Origin: Bacteroidales bacterium
GTDB lineage: Bacteria; Bacteroidota; Bacteroidia; Bacteroidales; UBA7960
Assembly (NCBI GenBank): GCA_007122745.1
Contig: SKTA01000009.1
Coordinates: 1 to 12,688, forward strand
Length of the DNA stretch: 12,688 bases
Direction of reading: 5' to 3'
In this document: piece by piece, positions 7,073 to 12,351 of the stretch
Layout: each line of letters starts with the position of its first letter
Numbering within the stretch: the stretch's first letter is position 1
Made by a program: the position numbers and the translations under genes
Notes under the pieces: generated by a model
Told to the model about the DNA's origin: nothing
Databases searched by the model: none
The model's input: the letters and a program-made list of their open reading frames with translations, nothing else

Positions 7073-8727
7073 CCGATTTTTTTTCTCCGTATCAAAGCAT
7101 CCGCAACAGTGATTCCATCAGCCTGGTTAAAGGTATGCGTTCCGAGCACATCGGTTTCCCAGTCGGGTGAAAATGTTTGTACCCGCCTTTCCCTGTATGC
7201 TGTTTCGCTGATCTCTTCAATCTCCATGAGATGAACAGCATACCCATACCTTTTGGAACAATCCTGCGCCGGACGGATTAACTTGTTATCCCGAATGGCA
7301 ATTTGTCCGGCCGGCCGGGAAAAACGTACATCAGAAACGATCGGGTTCATAGGGTGAGGTGTCCACTCATCCCCGCAAAGGTCTTTTGTAAAGAATAAAA
7401 ACAGGTCATCATTGATCGACACCCCTTCATGCATTCGAACGTTTGCGAACAGCCAATAAGTGTCTTTATGTTTTAAGAGGCTGGCGTCTGCTGCCTCCAA
7501 ACCTTTCAGGATTGTTTTTACATAAGTCCAGTGATTTGGAAATATTTCACACTTGTAAAGCTCAATGGTACGTTTTTGGCTTGTTTCCGGCATCATGTAA
7601 AGCTGTCCGTCGTCTTCGAACAGGTAAGGGTAGGAGAGGTGATGATTTTGTTCCAAAACGGTGGTGGTTTTCCCGGGTACACCCGACTTGTCCATTTCAG
7701 CAACGATGATTTTACCCTTTTGCTCCCTGAAACCCATTTCTTCTGCAAAGATGAATGTTTTATTTTCTTTTTTGATGACGAAAGGGTCGGCCAAAATGCG
7801 GTCTTTTGGCGGCGTGATACGTGTAAACCCCTTTAGCCCTTCATTTTTAAATTTTTCTTCTTCTGCAAAAAGAATGATCCACTGCTGTTTGTACAAACAG
7901 CTCTTGATTTTTCTGCCCAGGCAGGAAACAACCATTCTATAAAGTCCTTTTGCCATCAGCAGATTACCGGGCAGGGTTTGTTTTGTTTCCGGGAAAGGGT
8001 CATCTATGGCCTTCACCTGTTCAAGTGTTGAGGGGCCGATCTGTGACAGTTGATCGATTTTTGCCGGTATCATTACGGCCGCCTTCCAGAACAGAAAATT
8101 CCTGTTCCACCTGATGCTGTTCCTGATGGTGGAAAAGAAAGCCCGGGATATACACCTGGGTTTGCTGTTTTTGTTTTTTATCTGCCACAAGCAAAGCTGT
8201 GAAACATCTTTTTGTTCAAGCACCTCCCGGATCCCCGATGCTGCATACTGTTCCGGAAATTTGCTGTTTGGTGCAGCAGTCCATACCCCGAATTTTGACT
8301 GATCTGTCAAAATCTCACAAAGCTCCGAATGCTCAATAGCAATGATAATGTCAAGTTCATTTACTTTAAAAGCTTCGATGGCGTGTTGTGGCAGATCGGT
8401 GTTTTGTATTGTCTCTGTTTGGATGTCTTTAAACAGATCGTTGTCAAATACATCAGCAATACTCCGGTGTTCAAAAGCATCCGGTTTGGGTTTGAAGGCA
8501 ATGCGTTCAAATGTCTGATGAAACTTGTATAACAACAATCCGAAGTATGTGGTTGTGCCTTCTGTTGCTGTTTTTGGCTTATCGTTTTTGGGATTGTAGT
8601 AGATAATATGCTTGATTTCAGTATTCCCTGATTGATGTATCCGTTTCAGCATCTCCAATGCCCAGGCGGGTATTGTTTCAGATTTTGCGATCAGACCGAT
8701 CTTTAGTTTCTTTTTTGCCATGGACAT
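7069..8727 (-). CDS. Two-domain protein: degenerate formyltransferase-like region plus GINT1-like beta-propeller
   Basis: This 552-residue protein opens the glycan cluster. The C-terminal part (about 305-548) looks like the beta-propeller domain named for the N-terminus of plant glucosamine inositolphosphorylceramide transferase (GINT1), also found in bacterial polysaccharide loci. Supporting motifs are ILADPFVI (311-318), SYPYLFEDDGQLYMMPETS (365-383), FSRPAGQ (469-475), RPAQDC (485-490) and GTHTFN (529-534). The N-terminal part (1-235) has the layout of a Met-tRNA formyltransferase-like domain: KLKIGLIAKS strand, LDIIIAIEHSEL (125-136), then FGVWTAAPNSKFPEQYAAS (146-164). It lacks the HxSLLPxYRG-type loop, so formyl transfer is doubtful. 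Whether the propeller binds or acts on a sugar is not known to me. I chose ATG 8727 over the in-frame TTG at 8730; ATG 8721 is equally possible. A promoter box lies 26 bases upstream. Confidence 0.78.
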   Translation of the reverse strand: MSMAKKKLKIGLIAKSETIPAWALEMLKRIHQSGNTEIKHIIYYNPKNDKPKTATEGTTTYFGLLLYKFHQTFERIAFKPKPDAFEHRSIADVFDNDLFKDIQTETIQNTDLPQHAIEAFKVNELDIIIAIEHSELCEILTDQSKFGVWTAAPNSKFPEQYAASGIREVLEQKDVSQLCLWQIKNKNSKPRCISRAFFSTIRNSIRWNRNFLFWKAAVMIPAKIDQLSQIGPSTLEQVKAIDDPFPETKQTLPGNLLMAKGLYRMVVSCLGRKIKSCLYKQQWIILFAEEEKFKNEGLKGFTRITPPKDRILADPFVIKKENKTFIFAEEMGFREQKGKIIVAEMDKSGVPGKTTTVLEQNHHLSYPYLFEDDGQLYMMPETSQKRTIELYKCEIFPNHWTYVKTILKGLEAADASLLKHKDTYWLFANVRMHEGVSINDDLFLFFTKDLCGDEWTPHPMNPIVSDVRFSRPAGQIAIRDNKLIRPAQDCSKRYGYAVHLMEIEEISETAYRERRVQTFSPDWETDVLGTHTFNQADGITVADALIRRKKIG

Positions 8728-8753
8728 CAAATGTATTCATCTTTACCAACAGG

Positions 8754-8761
8754 CAAATTTA
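8754..8761 (-). promoter_or_regulatory. Probable -7 promoter element for the glycan cluster
   Basis: The minus strand reads TAAATTTG, matching the Bacteroidota TAnnTTTG consensus, 26 bases upstream of the first gene's ATG (8727). No convincing -33 TTG is visible. It is the likely start of transcription for the five-gene minus-strand cluster. The rest of the gap 8728-8891 is AT-rich and I see nothing else in it except the tRNA promoter. Confidence 0.5.
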
Positions 8762-8870
8762 GCATTATCCTGAAAATATATTGAGTGGTTGGTCTTTATA
8801 GGCTTATGGTTTTTTTGTTTTGATGGATTATTTTTTTCAAAAGATAGGGTTTCATCGAATGAATATTTTG

Positions 8871-8878
8871 TATATTTG
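8871..8878 (+). promoter_or_regulatory. Probable -7 promoter element for tRNA-His
   Basis: TATATTTG matches TAnnTTTG and ends 13 bases before the tRNA, as expected for a tRNA transcript with a very short 5' leader. The same octamer precedes the histidine kinase gene and the ccm operon. No -33 TTG is seen. Confidence 0.55.
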
Positions 8879-8891
8879 CATCTCGAAAAAT

Positions 8892-8966
8892 GGTGGCTAT
8901 AGCTCAGCCGGTTAGAGCACCAGATTGTGGTTCTGGGGGTCGTGGGTTCGAATCCCATTAGCCACC
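8892..8966 (+). tRNA. tRNA-His (anticodon GTG)
   Basis: The full cloverleaf can be folded by eye. The acceptor stem is GTGGCTA (8893-8899) with TAGCCAC (8959-8965). The D stem is GCTC/GAGC, with loop AGCCGGTTA. The anticodon stem is CCAGA/TCTGG around loop TTGTGGT, giving anticodon GTG at 8927-8929. The variable loop is GGGTC, and the T arm is GTGGG-TTCGAAT-CCCAT. The extra 5' G (G-1, position 8892) opposite C73 (8966), the identity feature of tRNA-His, is encoded in the DNA. CCA is not encoded and must be added after transcription. The gene stands alone, with its own promoter and terminator. Confidence 0.97.
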
Positions 8967-8971
8967 CGCCA

Positions 8972-9000
8972 AGCCTCTCCAAGCGGAGGGGCTTTTTTTG
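8972..9000 (+). terminator. Intrinsic terminator after tRNA-His
   Basis: A nine-base-pair stem (AGCCTCTCC with GGAGGGGCT, one G-T pair) closes a four-base AAGC loop, and a run of seven T begins at the last stem base (8993-8999). It lies six bases after the tRNA 3' end and separates it from the histidine kinase gene. The minus strand lacks a matching T-run, so it works in one direction only. Confidence 0.9.
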
Positions 9001-9039
9001 TTTTTTCTAACCTTAATCGAAATCTTAATCATTAATTAT

Positions 9040-9047
9040 TATATTTG
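9040..9047 (+). promoter_or_regulatory. Probable -7 promoter element for the histidine kinase gene
   Basis: TATATTTG fits TAnnTTTG and lies 51 bases before the ATG at 9099, giving a leader of roughly 40-45 bases. It overlaps an in-frame TTG codon at 9045, so a start there would lie upstream of the transcript; this supports ATG 9099. No -33 TTG is apparent. Confidence 0.5.
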
Positions 9048-9098
9048 CATCCCTGTCTTCAATTAACTCTTAAAAAAAGACTGTTTGGCCATAGTCTG

Positions 9099-10394
9099 AT
9101 GGATAAACATAAGCAAAAACAGAAACCATTTGTGTCGCCTGAGCACTTCTGGGCGCACCTCAGCGAAATCACGGCTTTGTCATTGAAACAGTCTTCAGTG
9201 CCGGATCTGTATCAGCTGCTGGCCAATCAGATGCACGATCTCTTATTTTCAGATACCTGTTACATCACTTTGTGGGATGACCAAAATCAAGAAACCATTC
9301 CAATTGCTGCATCGGGAGATGAAGGAAAACAATATGCACAATCGGGTGGCAAGCCCGGAGAGCTTACAATGACTTATTCCTGCATCCGTGCAGGGAAACC
9401 CCTCGTAGCAGAAGATGTTTTCAATACACCCTACCTGAACCCCAAAATCGCAGAAAAATATCCAACAAGATCCTTACTTGCGTTGCCTCTTATTGTTGAC
9501 AATGAAAAGTTGGGTGCTGTGCTGGTCGGATTTAACAAATCACACAAGTTTACGAAAAAGGAGATCGAGTACGGTAACCTGGCTGCCAATCAGATCGCAT
9601 TGGTTGTGCATAAAGCCAGGCTTATGGAGCAATTGGTCAACAAACAAAATGAACTTGTAAAGACAAACCATGAAAAGGATAAATTGCTTTCCATCATCGG
9701 GCATGATTTAAAAAGTCCATTTACTGCGCTTTTGGCATTAACAAGAGTGATAAGGGATAAGACATCTGTGCTTACATATGATGAAATGAGGGACCATGCC
9801 TCCTCAATCGAAAATTCAGCACGCGGCATCTATTCCTTGCTTGAGAATTTGTTGGAATGGTCTCATGTTCAGGGAGGCACCATGAAATTTGATCCTGAAT
9901 GCATCTTTCTGGACAAGATCGTAAGGCAATGCATTGAGATGCATCAGGCATCAGCCCTCCATAAAAACATTGCGATCAAAACGGAAATTCCCCCACGCAT
10001 GATCATCGTCACCGACCAGAGGATGTTTTATTCCCTGTTGGGTAATCTGATCAGCAATAGCCTCAAATTTACATCTCCGGGAGGGCAAATAAATATTTCT
10101 GCGCAAATGCTGGCCGATCGCACTATTTTGATATCGGTTGCAGATACAGGTCGCGGCATGCAAAAAAAACAGGTGGATACTTTGTTTGGTCTTGAAAAAA
10201 GTCCGGAAACCAGCACAGGTACTGAGGGAGAACTGGGGTCAGGTATCGGGCTCAGGCTCTGCAAAGAGTTCATTGACAAACACAAAGGGAAGATTTGGGC
10301 GGAAAGTCAACCGGGCAAAGGAAGCACGTTTTTTATCTCATTCCCATATCCGGATGTTGACTGTGCGTCTGCAAATACTGGTCATTTCGGGTAA
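9099..10394 (+). CDS. Cytoplasmic GAF-domain sensor histidine kinase
   Basis: The 431-residue protein has no membrane segment or signal peptide, so it should be a soluble sensor kinase. A GAF domain spans about 35-172 (DTCYITLWDD near its start, then SLLALPLIVDNEKLGAVLVG at 125-144). A short coiled linker follows (173-195). The HisKA dimerisation and phosphoacceptor region has H-box SIIGHDLKSPF (198-208), with His202 as the likely phosphorylated residue. The HATPase_c domain shows N-box NLISNSLKFT (316-325), G1 DTGRGM (349-354) and G2 GSGIGLRLC (380-388), so all catalytic boxes are intact. No response regulator gene is adjacent, which makes it an orphan kinase. The GAF ligand is unknown; a conserved heme or iron site cannot be claimed. 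The frame is open from a TTG at 9045, but that codon sits in the promoter box. Confidence 0.93.
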   Translation: MDKHKQKQKPFVSPEHFWAHLSEITALSLKQSSVPDLYQLLANQMHDLLFSDTCYITLWDDQNQETIPIAASGDEGKQYAQSGGKPGELTMTYSCIRAGKPLVAEDVFNTPYLNPKIAEKYPTRSLLALPLIVDNEKLGAVLVGFNKSHKFTKKEIEYGNLAANQIALVVHKARLMEQLVNKQNELVKTNHEKDKLLSIIGHDLKSPFTALLALTRVIRDKTSVLTYDEMRDHASSIENSARGIYSLLENLLEWSHVQGGTMKFDPECIFLDKIVRQCIEMHQASALHKNIAIKTEIPPRMIIVTDQRMFYSLLGNLISNSLKFTSPGGQINISAQMLADRTILISVADTGRGMQKKQVDTLFGLEKSPETSTGTEGELGSGIGLRLCKEFIDKHKGKIWAESQPGKGSTFFISFPYPDVDCASANTGHFG

Positions 10395-10401
10395 TTTGGT
10401 T

Positions 10402-10409
10402 TATATTTG
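10402..10409 (+). promoter_or_regulatory. Probable -7 promoter element for the ccm operon
   Basis: TATATTTG matches TAnnTTTG, seven bases after the histidine kinase stop and 28 bases before the ccmB ATG. No -33 TTG is evident. It suggests the ccm genes form a separate unit, although readthrough from the kinase gene is possible because no terminator lies between. Confidence 0.5.
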
Positions 10410-10437
10410 CCTGATTGCAGGGTGTAATCCATAAACT

Positions 10438-11100
10438 ATGAAAACGATTGTTGAACTGAACACCCTTTTACGTAAAGAGCTTGTGCTGGAATGGCGCCGG
10501 CATAGTGCATTGAGTGGGGTCGTTCTGTATCTGTTCTCAACCGTATTTCTTTCTTATCTTGCTTTTGACGGCAGAATTAATTTAGAAACCTGGAATGCCC
10601 TGTTCTGGTTAATTCTTTTGTTTTCAGCCATGAACGCCATTATGAAGGCGTTCATACAGGAAAATGAAAGACGCCATCTTTTTTATTACATGATGGTGTC
10701 GCCGGCTACTTTTATAAACGCAAAAATTATCTATAATTCAGCCCTGCTGATTGGTCTTGCCATTGCCGGATTTGTTGTTTTTGCGGCGTTTATGGGCAAT
10801 CCGGTTCAGTCGTTATCCCTGTTTTTTATTAACTTGATTACAGGGATGGCTGGATTTTCTTCCATCCTTTGCCTGGTGTCGGCAATCGCTTCCAGGGCAA
10901 GGAACAACTTTACATTGATGGCTGTTCTGGGCTTCCCCCTTATTCTGCCGTTGCTGCTTGTGCTGATCAGGGTATCCGGACAAACAATTAACGGAACATC
11001 CTTTTCGGCCATAGCACCCGGGTTTATTACTACCCTGTTGCTCACAGCGATCGCCGTAACGTTGTCAAACGTTTTATTTCCGTATATTTGGAAAGATTAA
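10438..11100 (+). CDS. ccmB: CcmB-like heme exporter membrane subunit
   Basis: The 220-residue protein has six predicted transmembrane helices (about 25-43, 50-70, 95-118, 126-150, 155-180, 193-215), the CcmB layout and normal length. The N-terminal cytoplasmic segment LLRKELVLEWRR (10-21) is a typical CcmB opening. The stretch FIQENERRHLFYYMMVSPAT (72-91) corresponds to the conserved loop before TM3 that contacts the ATPase in this family. CcmB works with CcmA (ATPase) and CcmC in releasing holo-CcmE during cytochrome c maturation. Here it is the first gene of ccmBCDE, and no ccmA is adjacent. It is followed by ccmC after seven bases. A perfect inverted repeat lies inside it at 10630-10655. 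Identification rests on the helix pattern plus the ccmC and ccmE neighbours; alone it would be only an ABC-2-like membrane protein. Confidence 0.88.
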   Translation: MKTIVELNTLLRKELVLEWRRHSALSGVVLYLFSTVFLSYLAFDGRINLETWNALFWLILLFSAMNAIMKAFIQENERRHLFYYMMVSPATFINAKIIYNSALLIGLAIAGFVVFAAFMGNPVQSLSLFFINLITGMAGFSSILCLVSAIASRARNNFTLMAVLGFPLILPLLLVLIRVSGQTINGTSFSAIAPGFITTLLLTAIAVTLSNVLFPYIWKD

Positions 11101-11107
11101 CATAAAG

Positions 11108-11794
11108 ATGCAAGTTTTAAAAAACAATTGGTGGAAAATTGCCGGCATCCTGCTGCTGGTTTATGTGATTACAGGCGGCCTTCTGTTTGATGTGCCGATG
11201 ATTGACTTGCTTCATGAAACCATCAGGAACATATACTTCCATGTGGGTATGTGGTTTGGGATGATCTTCATCCTGTTTGCAGGATTGGTTTTCAGCATCA
11301 GGTATTTGTTGCGGAACGATCCCTCTGATGACATGAAGGCTTATGCTGCCGTGCTGGTTGGTTTGCTTTTTGGTGCACTTGGCCTGCTGACAGGAATGAT
11401 ATGGGCCAAATTTACCTGGGGGAGTTTCTGGGTGAATGACCCCAAGCTTAATGGCGCCGTTGTGGGTGTTCTCACATACCTGGCATATGTGGTCTTAAGG
11501 GGCTCGGTTGATGATCGCGATAAAAAAGCACGTTTGGCTGCCGTTTACAATGTATTTGCCTTTGTGCTGTTTTTTATTTTTATAATGATCATCCCGCGGC
11601 TTGCCTCCGCTTCCATCCACCCCGGACTGGAGGGAAACCCAGCATTGGTACCCGGTGATCTGGACCCCAGGATGCGAAAGGTTTTCTTCCCCGCCATTGC
11701 CGGATGGTTTATAATGGCATGGTGGCTGTTTTCCGTGTTGTACAGAACAATGCGAATACATCAGAAAATTGAAGACATAACTGAAAATTCATAA
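11108..11794 (+). CDS. ccmC: CcmC heme-handling protein (WWD-domain family)
   Basis: The 228-residue protein has six predicted helices (about 13-30, 44-66, 80-97, 116-132, 145-163, 195-212). CcmC presents heme to CcmE on the outer face of the inner membrane. The two external histidines that ligate heme are in place: His45 in NIYFHVGMW and His171 in ASIHPGLEG. The tryptophan-rich loop is TWGSFWVNDPKLNG (103-116), equivalent to E. coli WGTWWVWDARL: the first and last Trp of the WGxxW pattern are kept, one Trp is Phe107, and WD has become ND. DPKLN variants are what I recall for Bacteroidota homologues, so I read it as functional. Its length fits CcmC and not the larger CcmF or CcsA. The ccmD-like gene follows after three bases. 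Confidence 0.92.
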   Translation: MQVLKNNWWKIAGILLLVYVITGGLLFDVPMIDLLHETIRNIYFHVGMWFGMIFILFAGLVFSIRYLLRNDPSDDMKAYAAVLVGLLFGALGLLTGMIWAKFTWGSFWVNDPKLNGAVVGVLTYLAYVVLRGSVDDRDKKARLAAVYNVFAFVLFFIFIMIIPRLASASIHPGLEGNPALVPGDLDPRMRKVFFPAIAGWFIMAWWLFSVLYRTMRIHQKIEDITENS

Positions 11795-11797
11795 TCT

Positions 11798-11953
11798 ATG
11801 GCCGGAGAAAAAATGATGGTAGTTGTTCTGCTTTTGCTGGTGATCTTTTTGGGGATCGCTGTTTTTCTGTTTTATTTGGAACGACGTTTGTCTGCATCAG
11901 AAAAAAAACTTAAGCAGCTAGAGGAAAAGCAAAGGGAAAAGTTGAAAAAATGA
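11798..11953 (+). CDS. ccmD: CcmD-like small membrane protein (51 residues)
   Basis: This short gene starts at ATG 11798, three bases after the ccmC stop, and its TGA overlaps the ccmE ATG (ATGA at 11950-11953). The product has a few polar residues (MAGEK), one hydrophobic helix (about 7-27) and a strongly charged, lysine- and glutamate-rich tail (about 28-51) that would form a cytoplasmic helix. This is the CcmD layout. CcmD is a small membrane protein that helps release holo-CcmE from the CcmABC complex. Placement between ccmC and ccmE is the usual position and is the strongest evidence, since the sequence of CcmD is poorly conserved. Tight spacing on both sides points to translational coupling. 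It is short enough to be missed by routine gene calling. Confidence 0.85.
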   Translation: MAGEKMMVVVLLLLVIFLGIAVFLFYLERRLSASEKKLKQLEEKQREKLKK

Positions 11954-12351
11954 AACGGACACATATCATTGCGCTGATCTTTATTGTGATTGCCACAGGA
12001 GCGATCATCAGCACCCTTTACAATGCCGATACCTATGTTAACTTTGCGGAAGCCCGCGAACAGCCCGGCAGGCAGTTTCACATCATTGGTGATCTGAACC
12101 GCGACATGCCCATTGAAGAAAAAGTGAAAGAAAACACCCTGACACTGCGCTTTTATATGGTTGACCGCGCCGGAGAGGAGGTGCAGGTTTTGTATTTTGG
12201 TGCCAAACCGCAGGATTTTGAACAGTCTGACGAGGTTGTACTGATCGGCAGCTATGATTCGGGTCAATTTGTTGCCAACAGCCTGTTGTTGAAGTGTCCG
12301 TCGAAATACAAGCCGGAAGAGATCGGGCAAACGGAGTATCTGTTTGATTAG
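11950..12351 (+). CDS. ccmE: CcmE heme chaperone, CxxxY type
   Basis: The 133-residue protein has an N-terminal membrane anchor (about 5-23) and a periplasmic beta-barrel, and carries heme covalently between CcmC and the CcmF lyase. Family landmarks are LYNADTYVNFAEA (23-35), GRQFHIIGDLNRD (40-52), FYMVD (68-72), VQVLYFGAKPQDF (78-90) and VVLIGSYDSGQFVANSLLLK (96-115). The heme-attachment motif is CPSKY (116-120): Cys116 replaces the His130 of E. coli CcmE, while Tyr120 is kept. This CxxxY form is known from archaea and some Desulfovibrio-type bacteria. The gene overlaps ccmD by four bases, and its stop overlaps the stop of the convergent lpxD. CcmF and CcmH, the usual next genes, are absent here. 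CcmE identity is sure; covalent heme binding through Cys is inferred. Confidence 0.93.
   Translation: MKRTHIIALIFIVIATGAIISTLYNADTYVNFAEAREQPGRQFHIIGDLNRDMPIEEKVKENTLTLRFYMVDRAGEEVQVLYFGAKPQDFEQSDEVVLIGSYDSGQFVANSLLLKCPSKYKPEEIGQTEYLFD

Noticed and set aside
8892..8966. tRNA-His as an integration site marking the glycan cluster as a genomic island.
   Set aside because: The cluster lies on the 5' side of the tRNA, while integrases usually use the 3' end. There is no integrase gene and I see no second copy of the tRNA 3' end.
8743..8982. Minus-strand open frame across the tRNA (79 codons) whose translation includes MGFEPTTPRTTIWCSNRLSY.
   Set aside because: This is the familiar false protein made by reading the antisense of a tRNA gene; it also covers the terminator and two promoter boxes.
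9045..9098. In-frame 18-codon extension of the histidine kinase, starting at TTG 9045.
   Set aside because: The TTG is part of the -7 box, so it would not be transcribed; ATG 9099 gives a normal kinase start.
11872..12330. Minus-strand open frame of 152 codons opposite ccmE.
   Set aside because: It covers ccmE and ccmD, which are clearly coding by motif and spacing, and its own translation has no recognisable features.
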